NCBI GenBank assembly: GCA_031271405.1
Contig: JAISVT010000023.1
Location: forward strand, 1 to 64,000
Direction: 5' to 3'
Length of the DNA stretch: 64,000 bases
Source: Candidatus Endomicrobium macrotermitis
GTDB taxonomy: Bacteria; Elusimicrobiota; Endomicrobiia; Endomicrobiales; Endomicrobiaceae
Shown here: one piece after another, positions 18,185 to 26,431 of the stretch
How the letters are laid out: the number at the start of each line of letters is the position of its first letter
Numbering within the stretch: position 1 is the stretch's first letter
The notes under the pieces: model-generated
Databases searched by the model: none
What the model was told of the DNA's origin: nothing
What the model saw: the letters and a program-made list of their open reading frames with translations, nothing else
Made by a program: the position numbers and the translations under genes

Positions 18185-18913
18185 ATGTTAACGGAAAATT
18201 TTAAAGTGCGCTACGGCGAAGTCATGCAAAACAATATAGCCCCGGTGTGGACTCTGCAAAATTACGCGCAGCAGACAGCGGCAATTGACGCTCAAAATCT
18301 TTCATCGGGCTGGGAAGACCTTTCAAAAAGCGGCACCGCGTGGATTTTAATGAAAATAAGTTTTAAAATTTCCGGAGAAATCAAATCTTCGCAAAATATA
18401 AAAATAAAGACCTGGCACGTTTTCAGCGATAAATTAAAAAGCCGCAGGGATTTCATAGTATTTGACGAAAACGGCAATGAAGCGGCGAAAGCCGTAAGCT
18501 GGTGGCTTGTTTTCGACACGGAAAAACGCAAAATAGCCAGAACTCCGGAAAACCTGCTTGTAAAAAAAGATGTCATAGAAACTGCGATGGAAGATATTGA
18601 AGTTGCGCGGCCGTCTTTTGAAGGGCAGGCTCCCGTAAACGAATACGAAATAATTTCAAGGCTTGAAGATACCGATTTAAACGGCCATGTAAACAACGTT
18701 CATTTTACCGCTTGGGCCGTAGAGGGCGTCCCGGAAGGAATCCGCAAAAATTTAAAACTCACCGATATAACCGTTAATTTTAAAAACGAAGTCAAACCGG
18801 GCGAAATAATCAAAGTAACCACCTATAAAACCTCAGACAGCCGCTTTTGGCACATACTCGTAAGAGAAACCGACAAAAAAGAAATATCTTCCGCTTATTC
18901 CGTTTGGGGATGA
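18185..18913 (+). CDS. Acyl-ACP thioesterase
   Basis: The 242-residue protein matches the FatA/FatB-type bacterial acyl-ACP thioesterase family (PF01643): two hotdog domains, the first with WEDLSKSGTAWILMKISFKI and SRRDFIVFD, the second with DLNGHVNNVHFTAWAVEGVP that carries the Asn-His pair near the active site. It releases free fatty acids from acyl carrier protein in the cytoplasm. It sits 13 bases after the RND pump, so a role in controlling membrane or exported fatty acids is possible but only inferred. A strong terminator follows. Confidence 0.88.
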   Translation: MLTENFKVRYGEVMQNNIAPVWTLQNYAQQTAAIDAQNLSSGWEDLSKSGTAWILMKISFKISGEIKSSQNIKIKTWHVFSDKLKSRRDFIVFDENGNEAAKAVSWWLVFDTEKRKIARTPENLLVKKDVIETAMEDIEVARPSFEGQAPVNEYEIISRLEDTDLNGHVNNVHFTAWAVEGVPEGIRKNLKLTDITVNFKNEVKPGEIIKVTTYKTSDSRFWHILVRETDKKEISSAYSVWG

Positions 18914-18973
18914 CAGAAAGAGGCGGTGCGCAAAGGCAAATAACTTTTTCTAACGCAGCCGGGGTTTTTATAT

Positions 18974-19016
18974 AAAAAAAGCAGGCCGGACAAAATTTGT
19001 CCGGCCTGCTTTTTTG
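18974..19016. terminator. Strong bidirectional intrinsic terminator
   Basis: GCAGGCCGGACAAA pairs perfectly with TTTGTCCGGCCTGC (18981-19009), flanked by an A-run on the left and a T-run on the right. It separates the convergent thioesterase and porB genes. Confidence 0.92.
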
Positions 19017-19029
19017 TTTTATATCTTTA

Positions 19030-19965
19030 TTAAGCCTGGCAGCCTGCCGCGGCTTTACGCTGCAAAAGTTCCCATTTCGCGTCAACTTCTTTCTGTATCT
19101 CTTCAAGAATAGGGGCATTTTCGGGTTTAAACAAATGTTTGAAGCGTCCCTGGGGTTTTAAAAATTCGGTTACGGGTTTCTTTTCTTTGGGGGTAACCGT
19201 GATTTTGTAAACTCCGTTTTCAACTTCGTAAGAAGGCCATATGCAGGTTTCGACGGCAAGTCTTGCAAGAGGCATCGTGTCTTCGGGTTTATAGTTCCAG
19301 CCGAGTCTGCAGGGGGTAAGGATATTTATAAAAGAAGGCCCGTCAACCGACAAAGCTTTCTGGACTTTCGTTATATAATCGTTCCAGTTTCCCACATAGG
19401 CTTGCGCTACGTAAGGAATATTATGCGCGGCCATTATGGCGGTCAAATCTTTTCTGTTCTGCTCTTTTCCCTGACGGGCTTTTCCGGCCGGAGCCGTGGT
19501 CGTATGAGCGCCGAGAGGCGTCGCGCCCGAACGCTGTATGCCGGTGTTCATATACGCTTCGTTGTTGTAGCATATGTAGAGCATTTTATGCCCTCTTTCC
19601 ATCGCGCCGGATAAAGACTGAATCCCGATATCGTAAGTTCCGCCGTCGCCGCCGAAAGCTATAAATCTTATATCGTCCGATATCTTGCCCTGCTTTTTCA
19701 AGCTTCTGTAAGCGGTTTCTATTCCGCTGCACGTTGCTGCGGAATTTTCAAACGCGCTGTGAAAAAACGAATTTTTCCACGCAGTATAAGGGAAAATCGT
19801 AGTTGAAACTTCAAGGCAGCCTGTCGCGCTTGTGACTACTACGGGAGTGCTTCCCGCGGCTATCAAAGTTTGTCTTGCCACTATGCCTGCTCCGCAGCCG
19901 GCGCAAAGGCGGTGCCCGCCCGTTACGCGTTCCGGATTTTTACTCAGTTCTTTTAAATTTGCCAT
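19030..19965 (-). CDS. porB: Pyruvate:ferredoxin oxidoreductase, beta subunit
   Basis: PorB binds thiamine diphosphate and, with PorA, PorG and PorD, converts pyruvate plus CoA to acetyl-CoA, CO2 and reduced ferredoxin. The 311-residue chain shows RLCAGCGAGI, GCLEVSTTIFPYTAW, the TPP/metal motif GDGGTYDIG with CYNNEAYMNTG, and SFINILTPCRLGW. The start at 19965 (MANLKELSK) is preferred since AGAGGA lies eight bases upstream; an in-frame extension to 20037 runs through a hairpin repeat and is not real coding. It is the last gene of porG-D-A-B. Substrate specificity (pyruvate rather than another 2-oxoacid) is by overall resemblance. Confidence 0.9.
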   Translation of the reverse strand: MANLKELSKNPERVTGGHRLCAGCGAGIVARQTLIAAGSTPVVVTSATGCLEVSTTIFPYTAWKNSFFHSAFENSAATCSGIETAYRSLKKQGKISDDIRFIAFGGDGGTYDIGIQSLSGAMERGHKMLYICYNNEAYMNTGIQRSGATPLGAHTTTAPAGKARQGKEQNRKDLTAIMAAHNIPYVAQAYVGNWNDYITKVQKALSVDGPSFINILTPCRLGWNYKPEDTMPLARLAVETCIWPSYEVENGVYKITVTPKEKKPVTEFLKPQGRFKHLFKPENAPILEEIQKEVDAKWELLQRKAAAGCQA

Positions 19966-19983
19966 TTTATCCTCTTTAAAGAA

Positions 19984-20060
19984 AGAGTGGAAAGTTAAGA
20001 GTGGAGAGTGGAGACTGCGAAAACACTTAAACTTCACTCTTCACTTTTCAGTCTTCACTC
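19984..20060. repeat. Hairpin repeat between porA and porB
   Basis: GAGTGGAAAGTTAAGAGTGGAGAGTGGAGACTG faces CACTCTTCACTTTTCAGTCTTCACTC as an imperfect inverted repeat. The arms consist of roughly heptameric GAGTGRA units. Similar elements lie at 21287-21363, 22347-22456 and 44601-44713. Confidence 0.7.
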
Positions 20061-20063
20061 TAT

Positions 20064-21269
20064 TTATTTTATACGAACGTTAATATATTCTACTTTCGCT
20101 GAAGGCTTTTCGGCTCCCGAAGCGATTTTGCCGAGGGTTTCATACACTTCGGCAATATGTTCGGTGTTTATTTCCCTTCCGCCCAATCCGTAAACGTAAT
20201 TTACGACTTTGGGAGACGTGATGCCTGCCGCGTACAAAGCGGCTGCTACGTCGGAATAAACCGGTGCGAAAGTTCCGGAGCAGGAATCCGCCCTGTCCAT
20301 AACGGCAACAGCTTTAACTTTAGCCAAATCTTTCGCAATCATTTCAGCCGGGAAAGGCCTGTAAACCCTGATTTTCAAAAGGCCCGCCTTAACGCCTTTT
20401 TCTCTCAAATCGTCGACAACGGTTTTCGCCGTGCCGGCTGTGGAACCTATAACGACTATCGCAATTTCGGCGTCGTCCATTTTGTATTTTTCATACATAT
20501 CGTATTTTCTTCCGAAAGTTTTTTCGAAATCTTTCGCGACGTCAAGAATTATTTGCTGCGAATCTCTCATTGCCTGCGCAAGCTGGTATCTGTGTTCAAA
20601 ATAATAGTCCTGCAAATCTATCGAACCCAAAGTATAAGGTTTTTTTACGTCAAGAAGGTATCTCTCGGGTTTGTATTCGCCTATAAAAGCTTTTACGTCG
20701 GCATCGGGATAAGTTTCTACGACTTCCATGCAATGTGAAATGATAAATCCGTCGGTGGTAACAAGCGCGGGGAGTTTCGCTTTTTCCGCGATTTTTGTGG
20801 CCTGTATCATATTATCGTAAGCTTCCTGGGAGTTTTCCGAATAAATCTGGATCCAGCCGGCGTCTCTTGCGCCCATCGTGTCGGACTGGTCGCCGTGAAT
20901 ATTGATAGGAGCGGAAATCGCCCTGTTTACTTCGGCCATAACTATCGGAAGCCTTAATCCCGAAGCTATGTAAAGCATTTCCCACATAAGAGATAAACCC
21001 TGGGATGAAGTTCCGGTCATCGCTCTTGCGCCGGCTGCCGAAGCCGCTATGGTCGCAGACATTGCGGAATGTTCGCTTTCGACGGCGACATATTCGCTTT
21101 TTACGATCCCGTCCGCGACAAACTGCGAAAAAATCTGGACTATTTCGGTCGCGGGAGTTATAGGATAAGCCGCTACTACGTCCGGTTCTATCTGGCGCAT
21201 CGCTTCGGCCATAACCTCGTTGCCCGTCTTTGCGACTATTTTGCCTTTTGAATATACTGTCTTTATCAT
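20064..21269 (-). CDS. porA: Pyruvate:ferredoxin oxidoreductase, alpha subunit
   Basis: The 401-residue protein has the alpha-subunit features: KTGNEVMAEAMRQIEPDVVAAYPITPATEIV at the N terminus, VAVESEHSAMSATIAASAAGARAMTGTSSQGLSLM, and a C-terminal pyrimidine-binding/domain II region with VVVIGSTAGTAKTVVDDLR and KIRVYRPFPAEMI. It provides part of the thiamine diphosphate site. AGAGG precedes the ATG. It lies between porD and porB in the operon, with a hairpin repeat on each side. Confidence 0.92.
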   Translation of the reverse strand: MIKTVYSKGKIVAKTGNEVMAEAMRQIEPDVVAAYPITPATEIVQIFSQFVADGIVKSEYVAVESEHSAMSATIAASAAGARAMTGTSSQGLSLMWEMLYIASGLRLPIVMAEVNRAISAPINIHGDQSDTMGARDAGWIQIYSENSQEAYDNMIQATKIAEKAKLPALVTTDGFIISHCMEVVETYPDADVKAFIGEYKPERYLLDVKKPYTLGSIDLQDYYFEHRYQLAQAMRDSQQIILDVAKDFEKTFGRKYDMYEKYKMDDAEIAIVVIGSTAGTAKTVVDDLREKGVKAGLLKIRVYRPFPAEMIAKDLAKVKAVAVMDRADSCSGTFAPVYSDVAAALYAAGITSPKVVNYVYGLGGREINTEHIAEVYETLGKIASGAEKPSAKVEYINVRIK

Positions 21270-21286
21270 TTTAACCTCTTGAATTG

Positions 21287-21363
21287 GAAGTTTGGAGGGC
21301 TTGGAAGTTTGGCAGAGCCAACAACGGCTGCCGGACTTCTAAACTTCCGAGCTTCTAAACTTC
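21287..21363. repeat. Hairpin repeat between porD and porA
   Basis: GAAGTTTGGAGGGCTTGGAAG faces an inverted copy ending CTAAACTTC, around a central GGCAG...CTGCC stem. It fills the spacer upstream of porA. Confidence 0.65.
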
Positions 21364-21371
21364 ATCTTTTA

Positions 21372-21680
21372 TTATTTCTTCTCAACTTCCATAGTTATGG
21401 CCTGAATTTTAACGGGGCATTCTTTCGCGCAGATTCCGCAGCCTTTGCAGAAATCGTAATCTATTCCCGTAACGACCGTAGTCTTTTTTTCGTCCGGCGC
21501 TATTTTAATTGAAGAATCCGGGCATGAAATCCAGCAGGCCAGGCAATGAATGCATTTATCTTTGTTCCATACCGGTTTATTAGAACGCCAACTGCCCGTA
21601 TGAAAATCCTGAGCCGTACCGGCTTCGACAATGTCCCCTGCCGGAAGTTCGGCGGCTGATAGTTTTTTGTTTTCTGACAT
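21372..21680 (-). CDS. porD: Pyruvate:ferredoxin oxidoreductase, delta (2x[4Fe-4S]) subunit
   Basis: The 102-residue ferredoxin-like subunit carries two cluster motifs, CIHCLACWISCP (about residues 42-53) and CKGCGICAKECP (about 76-87), which bind two [4Fe-4S] clusters and pass electrons from the catalytic PorAB core to ferredoxin. The N-terminal 35 residues contain WRSNKPVWNKDKC, typical of PorD. It sits between porG (56-base gap) and porA. Confidence 0.92.
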   Translation of the reverse strand: MSENKKLSAAELPAGDIVEAGTAQDFHTGSWRSNKPVWNKDKCIHCLACWISCPDSSIKIAPDEKKTTVVTGIDYDFCKGCGICAKECPVKIQAITMEVEKK

Positions 21681-21736
21681 ATTTTCTCTCCTTAACTTCT
21701 TATAACGGCAAAAAAATTTGAGGCTTGTTTTATTTA

Positions 21737-22321
21737 TTAGCCGTGGCTTTTTACTTCGTCATACGCGCGTTTAATCGACGACAGATTTCCTTCGATAACT
21801 TCCGGTTTGTGGCGGAATTTTACGGCAAGTTTCCCCTTCGTGTCTTCCAAAACGCCGTTAATGTCCAAATTGCCGATAACTTTTACCAAAGCGCCGAGCA
21901 AAGGCGTATTGGGATAATCTTTACCGATGGTCTCTTTTGCAATCTGCGAAGCGTTTACGACATAAACCTGGCTTGCGTCAATGCCGAGCTGATTTGAAAT
22001 TTCCTGCGCTGAAAAAGAGGTGTTCACTATGATTTTTCCGTCTTTGCCGACGCCTTCGGTTACGGCAACCGACTCGATAAGGGTGGGGTCTAAAATAACT
22101 ACGAAATCGGGATTTGTGACTCCGGAATGAACGGTTATCGGATCTTCGCTCACTCTGTTGAAAGACTGAACCGGCGCGCCCATTCTTTCCGGGCCGTATT
22201 CGGGAAACGCCTGAATATACTTTCCCGTAGCCAAAACGGCTTCGGCAAACAAAAGCGCGGCCGTTTTTGCGCCCTGGCCGCCGCGTCCGTGCCAACGAAC
22301 TTCAATCATTTTTGCTGACAT
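21737..22321 (-). CDS. porG: Pyruvate:ferredoxin oxidoreductase, gamma subunit
   Basis: The 194-residue subunit has the family signature IEVRWHGRGGQGAKTAALLFAEA at the N terminus and AFPEYGPERMGAPVQSFNRVS. The gamma subunit contributes to the CoA-binding and interface region of the four-subunit enzyme. AAGGAG lies just upstream of the ATG at 22321. It is the first por gene; recR lies 143 bases upstream across a hairpin repeat. Confidence 0.92.
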   Translation of the reverse strand: MSAKMIEVRWHGRGGQGAKTAALLFAEAVLATGKYIQAFPEYGPERMGAPVQSFNRVSEDPITVHSGVTNPDFVVILDPTLIESVAVTEGVGKDGKIIVNTSFSAQEISNQLGIDASQVYVVNASQIAKETIGKDYPNTPLLGALVKVIGNLDINGVLEDTKGKLAVKFRHKPEVIEGNLSSIKRAYDEVKSHG

Positions 22322-22346
22322 CGTTTTACTCCTTTATTTAACAACA

Positions 22347-22456
22347 GTGTGAAGTTTGGAGTGAGCAATTAATGCGTTTCGGCACAGCCGAAACACGATT
22401 AACGGGTTTTCGCATAAAGCGAAAACGCATTAACTTCACTCTCAACTTTTCACTCT
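22347..22456. repeat. Composite hairpin repeat between recR and porG
   Basis: Outer arms GAAGTTTGGAGTGA and the opposed TTCACTCTCAACTTTTCACTC enclose two perfect hairpins, GTTTCGGCacaGCCGAAAC (22376-22394) and GTTTTCGCataaaGCGAAAAC (22406-22426). The GTTTCGGC core recurs at 39527-39545 and, slightly degraded, at about 44669-44687. Confidence 0.75.
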
Positions 22457-22464
22457 GTCTTTAT

Positions 22465-23061
22465 TTACATTTCTTTACGTCCGGAAATTGCACGGGAAAT
22501 AGTAAGCTCGTCGGCATATTCTATGTCCCCGCCGACCGGCAAACCGTACCCAAGCCTTGTCGCTTTGATTCCGAGTGTTTTTATTATCTCTGCAAGATAA
22601 ACGGCAGTGGTTTCGCCTTTGGAGTCCGTATCCGTCGCAAGTATAACCTCGGCAATTCTATCACTTTTTAACCTTTTTATCAACTTGTCAACCCTTATGT
22701 CGTCCGGCCCCACGGCGTCTAAAGGCGAAAGCGCGCCGCCAAGCACGAAATAAAGCCCTTTATAGTCTTTTGCCTTGCTTACGGCTATCAAATCCTGCGG
22801 GGTTTCGACAACGCAGATCACATCGCGTTCCCTTGACATATCCGAACAAACGGGGCAGGGGTTGGTTTCGCTCAAATTGCAGCAGACATCGCAGTATTTC
22901 ATTGTCCGCCTTGCTTTTTGTATCGAATCTATAAGCCTGTCAACCTCGCCCTGCTGCATTTTCAGTATATGATAGCTTAAGCGTTCCGCCATTTTCGGGC
23001 CGACGCCGGGCAGTTTCTTTATTATTTCAACCATTTTTTCTACGGATTGGGGCCTATTCAT
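22465..23061 (-). CDS. recR: Recombination mediator RecR
   Basis: The 198-residue protein has a helix-hairpin-helix (LPGVGPKMAERLSYHIL, about 15-31), a four-Cys zinc finger (CDVCCNLSETNPCPVC, about 57-72), and a Toprim domain (ICVVETPQDLIAV, ATDTDSKGETTA). RecR with RecF or RecO loads RecA at single-strand gaps. Its start lies one base after the stop of the secreted-protein gene, and it belongs to the dnaX unit, the usual setting for recR. The normal ybaB neighbour is absent. Confidence 0.95.
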   Translation of the reverse strand: MNRPQSVEKMVEIIKKLPGVGPKMAERLSYHILKMQQGEVDRLIDSIQKARRTMKYCDVCCNLSETNPCPVCSDMSRERDVICVVETPQDLIAVSKAKDYKGLYFVLGGALSPLDAVGPDDIRVDKLIKRLKSDRIAEVILATDTDSKGETTAVYLAEIIKTLGIKATRLGYGLPVGGDIEYADELTISRAISGRKEM

Positions 23062-23062
23062 A

Positions 23063-24217
23063 TCAAAGTCCGCCCAGCCCCTTGAAAGCGCCTTTTATGC
23101 CTTTTTTAAGCATATTTTTGCCTTCCTCTTTAACGGTTTCCTTTATTGATTCTTTCAAAGCTTTTATAATCTCTTTTTTCATCCGCTCCGTCATTACGCC
23201 GTAAATATCGGGTTTGTTTGTAAACTCTTTAGGAACCTTCCCTTTGCCTTTTTTGATATTTGCAGGAACAAAAGTTGAAGGGGCTGCTTCGCCGGGCTTT
23301 AAAACTTTAAAAGATTTTGTTCTTATTATGCAGAAAATTCCGTCAGGAAAAATTTCTTTAAACACCGGAGATTTCATAATCGTTTCGGAAGGATAGAATA
23401 ATGTTGTTCCTTCTATCTGTTTATACCCGGAAAAAATCATTTCCGAAAAATTCTCGGTATTATTCGAAATTTCCCCGGCTATTTTGCGTTTTTCTTCCTC
23501 GCTTTTATCGCTATGTTCTTTAGATTCGGCGACCTTATTATAGACTGCTTCTTCCGTAATTTTAACTTTACCCGCATTTAATAATAAAGTTTTCTTATCT
23601 ATAAATGACTTAATCTCAAACGGGGACATTATGCTAAGCGCAAATTCTTCAGCCGTTATTTCTTCTCCGGTCGCCGCCATATTTTCAATTCTTTCTCTGC
23701 TTTTTTTAGCTTCTTTATCTTTTACCGACATATTGATTACGTATTCTTTTCCGTCTTTGGCCTGACTTGAATCAAAAGAAATATCAAGCGAATCATATAT
23801 TTTGCTTTCTCCCGCAACTGCATTATAAGTACTTATACTTCCCGTATCCCTTACTACCATATAATCGCTAAAAGTGATTACTCCGCCGGAATATACGTAT
23901 TTAGTGCTTGAATAAGCGGTTTGTCCGGCGGCTATCAACGAAGCGTATATATATCCGTCCATTTCGGGACTTGTAGATTTGGCGTCCATTCTTCTATTTT
24001 CGCCGTCAACCGTTTCCTTTATGGTTACGGTAACATCTTTGCCGGCGCCGGACACGCTTTTAGATTCGTATTCATACTCGACTTCATAAGACTTAATCTT
24101 ATGCAAATTACCATGCAATATTTTGCCGTCAGATTTTTTCAACACGTCTTCAGCCGTCAAGGCAAAAACGTTTGACGCGGCAAAACACAGCAACACGGAC
24201 AAAACAATGTTTTTCAT
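23063..24217 (-). CDS. Secreted protein of unknown function between dnaX and recR
   Basis: The 384-residue product starts with a clear signal peptide (MKNIVLSVLLCFAASNVFA). I chose 24217 over upstream in-frame codons because AAAGG lies seven bases upstream of it and the signal peptide begins there. The mature part begins LTAEDVLKKSDGK and continues with beta-rich segments (KSYEVEYEYESKS, TVTIKETVDGENRRMDAK), reminiscent of LolA/LolB-like or outer-membrane lipoprotein-sorting proteins, but this is only a faint resemblance. The C-terminal 45 residues are Lys-rich and helical (ERMKKEIIKALKESIKE). It lies 28 bases after dnaX and one base before recR, so it must be cotranscribed with both. Confidence 0.75.
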   Translation of the reverse strand: MKNIVLSVLLCFAASNVFALTAEDVLKKSDGKILHGNLHKIKSYEVEYEYESKSVSGAGKDVTVTIKETVDGENRRMDAKSTSPEMDGYIYASLIAAGQTAYSSTKYVYSGGVITFSDYMVVRDTGSISTYNAVAGESKIYDSLDISFDSSQAKDGKEYVINMSVKDKEAKKSRERIENMAATGEEITAEEFALSIMSPFEIKSFIDKKTLLLNAGKVKITEEAVYNKVAESKEHSDKSEEEKRKIAGEISNNTENFSEMIFSGYKQIEGTTLFYPSETIMKSPVFKEIFPDGIFCIIRTKSFKVLKPGEAAPSTFVPANIKKGKGKVPKEFTNKPDIYGVMTERMKKEIIKALKESIKETVKEEGKNMLKKGIKGAFKGLGGL

Positions 24218-24245
24218 TTTCATGCCTTTAAATTTCAATACCGTA

Positions 24246-25889
24246 TCAGATTTTTTTAGCGGCGCCTGCGCCGAATTTTTTGGCTATTTCTTCTATGTGT
24301 CCCGGAACGGCGGTTTTGGCGCTTTCTTTCAGATCTTCGACCACTTTATATTCAACCGTTGATTGCGGCCGTTCTTCTTTGGATACTATTTCGGTTTCTT
24401 TGTTTTCAGCGGCTATGTCTTCAACCGTTACTTTTACCGCTATGTCCAAACCCGTTTTTCTTTTGTAAAGTTTTGAAATTTGCTCGTGAAACTCCATAAC
24501 GCCGTCATAATCGAACTTATTTGAAACCGATATCTGTATCGAAACGGGCGATATTATTTTTACAAGCGTTTTGGAAAGCGACTGCGAAGTAAGCGGATGT
24601 TTTTTTGTTATTTCCGAAACTATTTCGTTCCACGCGCCTATCAAATCCGCGGCGTCTGCCGCCGCGTCAACGACAACGGGCGCATCGCTTTGCAAAACCG
24701 CGCTCTTTTCAACGGCGGAATAAGAAGACGGCGTTTCGGACGCGTAATCTCCGGAAAACTTGACGCTTTTTTCAAGTTCGGAAATTTTATTTATGAGCTC
24801 GCCGACATTATAATAAGGCTCGGACATTTTCAAAAGGTACATTTCAAGCAGAATTCTGGGTTGGTCGTGCCAGCGCATCTCTTCCAAAGCCTTGGAAAGA
24901 AGATTATTCATCCTGACATGCCTTGAAACCGTAAACAGCGTTTTCTGCGTTTCGTAAAGTTTCTTTTCTTCGGACGAAATTTCTGCGATTTCCGGGTTTA
25001 TCGAATATATCATTACCCTGCGCAGATGGTCTCTTAAATCTCTCGCAAACTGCAAAACGTTATAGCCCTGCTCCGATATTTCTTTAACGGTTTTCAAAAT
25101 GGTCTGCATATCGCCTTTTGCAAGATTTTCGGTGACCGAAGCTATTATTTCTTTCGGCAAAAGCCCCAAAAGGCCTCTTATGTATTCGCCCGTAATTTTG
25201 CCCGAATTTGACGAAACGGCCTGATCGAGCAGGCTTAAAGCGTCTCTCATAGAACCGCCCGAAGCGCTTACCACTATGTTTAACGCTTCGTCGTCTATTT
25301 CAAAACCTTCTTTAACGCCGATATTTTTTATGGCCGAGGCGATTTCTTTTGAAGAAATAAGTTTGAATCTGTGCCTTTGGCATCTTGAAAGTATCGTGAC
25401 GGGGATTTTGTGCTGTTCGGTGGTGGCAAGTATAAAAACCACGTGTTCAGGCGGTTCTTCAAGGGTTTTAAGAAGCGCGTTAAAAGCGCCCGAACTTAAC
25501 ATATGGACTTCGTCTATTATGTAAATTTTGTATTTTGAGCTTGCCGGCGAAAACTTTACGTTTTCGCGCAGTTCCCTTACGTTTTCAACGCCGTTATTCG
25601 ACGCGCCGTCTATTTCAAAAACGTCAACGCTCGAACTTTTGCCTATTTCTATGCAGTTTTCGCATACGCCGCAAGGCTGTGTGGCAGGTCCTTCTTTGCA
25701 GTTTAAAGCTTTGGCAAGAATTCTTGCCATTGTGGTTTTTCCGCAGCCTCTGGGCCCTGAAAAAAGATAGGCGTGGGCAATGCGTTTTTCCGAAATGGCG
25801 TTTTTAAGGGTTTGGGATATGTGTTCCTGACCGATTACTTCGTCAAAATTTTGGGGTCTGAACTTTCTGGCTAAAACAAGATATGACAT
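24246..25889 (-). CDS. dnaX: DNA polymerase III subunits gamma/tau
   Basis: DnaX is the clamp-loader ATPase of the replicative polymerase. The 547-residue chain has Walker A (GPRGCGKTT, about 45-53), the Zn-binding Cys cluster (CKEGPATQPCGVCENC), Walker B (IIDEVHML), the arginine-finger SRC motif (ILSRCQRHRF) and DnaX domain III, then a low-conservation C-terminal region expected of tau. It heads the dnaX-secreted protein-recR unit. A minus-strand TATAAT lies at plus 25934-25939, 45 bases before the start. Confidence 0.95.
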   Translation of the reverse strand: MSYLVLARKFRPQNFDEVIGQEHISQTLKNAISEKRIAHAYLFSGPRGCGKTTMARILAKALNCKEGPATQPCGVCENCIEIGKSSSVDVFEIDGASNNGVENVRELRENVKFSPASSKYKIYIIDEVHMLSSGAFNALLKTLEEPPEHVVFILATTEQHKIPVTILSRCQRHRFKLISSKEIASAIKNIGVKEGFEIDDEALNIVVSASGGSMRDALSLLDQAVSSNSGKITGEYIRGLLGLLPKEIIASVTENLAKGDMQTILKTVKEISEQGYNVLQFARDLRDHLRRVMIYSINPEIAEISSEEKKLYETQKTLFTVSRHVRMNNLLSKALEEMRWHDQPRILLEMYLLKMSEPYYNVGELINKISELEKSVKFSGDYASETPSSYSAVEKSAVLQSDAPVVVDAAADAADLIGAWNEIVSEITKKHPLTSQSLSKTLVKIISPVSIQISVSNKFDYDGVMEFHEQISKLYKRKTGLDIAVKVTVEDIAAENKETEIVSKEERPQSTVEYKVVEDLKESAKTAVPGHIEEIAKKFGAGAAKKI

Positions 25890-25971
25890 AATAGCACCGT
25901 TTGACAGTTAAAGTTAACAAAAATAATGCGTCTATTATACATAAACGGGAACGATATTGAAAGGCTGAAAT

Positions 25972-26000
25972 TTGACAGTTATGATTATTATTGGTTAAAT
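25972..26000 (+). promoter_or_regulatory. Promoter for the small membrane protein
   Basis: TTGACA (25972-25977), a 17-base spacer and TTAAAT (25995-26000) preceded by TGG. The gene starts at 26033. Confidence 0.55.
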
Positions 26001-26032
26001 GAAACTGATTTTTAAAGTAAAGGAAGGCTTAA

Positions 26033-26266
26033 ATGATACGGCTTTTGATGGCGTTGGTCATAGTTTCGCTGCTTACGCTTTTGATATTTTCAATCAACGA
26101 AAAAAGCATAGACGGCATATTTAAGTCTATGGAAAAAGAGGGCGTAATAACCGAAAACCAAAGTTCTTCCCGAGACATAAACGCGATAACGTCAAAATTC
26201 AAGAAAGCCGCGGATGAGTACTCGAAATCAACGGAAAAAACTTTGTCCGAACTTGAAAACATGTAA
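26033..26266 (+). CDS. Small single-span membrane protein of unknown function
   Basis: The 77-residue product has one N-terminal membrane segment (LLMALVIVSLLTLLIFSI, residues 4-21) and a charged, helical tail (KFKKAADEYSKSTEKTLSELENM) that could form a coiled coil. AAAGGAAG precedes the ATG, a promoter lies upstream and a strong terminator downstream, so it is a real single-gene unit. It is divergent from dnaX. No family is recognised. Confidence 0.7.
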   Translation: MIRLLMALVIVSLLTLLIFSINEKSIDGIFKSMEKEGVITENQSSSRDINAITSKFKKAADEYSKSTEKTLSELENM

Positions 26267-26289
26267 AACGGCTGTTATACCCGAATAGG

Positions 26290-26327
26290 AAAAGGCGTTT
26301 AGAGCAGAATAGCTCTAAACGCCTTTT
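26290..26327 (+). terminator. Intrinsic terminator of the small membrane protein gene
   Basis: AAAGGCGTTTAGAGC pairs with GCTCTAAACGCCTTT around AGAATA, followed by a T-run. Confidence 0.9.
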
Positions 26328-26354
26328 TTGCAGGTAAAACCTGATTTTATTTCT

Positions 26355-26427
26355 GAATTATCCCCCGACAGGCAGTTATCTCCCCGCTGCTGCGCGCAGG
26401 ATGACAATGCGCATAATGGGATAATTC
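26355..26427. mobile_element. MITE-like element, copy A
   Basis: A 73-base element bounded by GAATTATCCC and its inverted copy GGGATAATTC. Its interior (GACAGGCAGTT, GCGCGCAGGATGAC, ATGCGCATAAT) matches, in opposite orientation, the element at 32181-32264. No ORF. It lies directly downstream of a nitroreductase gene. Confidence 0.75.
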
Positions 26428-26431
26428 CGAT

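Noticed and set aside
19966-20037. N-terminal extension of porB (in-frame to 20037)
   Set aside because: The extension runs through a hairpin repeat, begins with a non-ATG codon, and the ribosome site and family N-terminus support 19965.
22347-22456. Riboswitch upstream of porG
   Set aside because: The structure is made of independent perfect hairpins shared with unrelated junctions, fitting an intergenic repeat family better than an aptamer.
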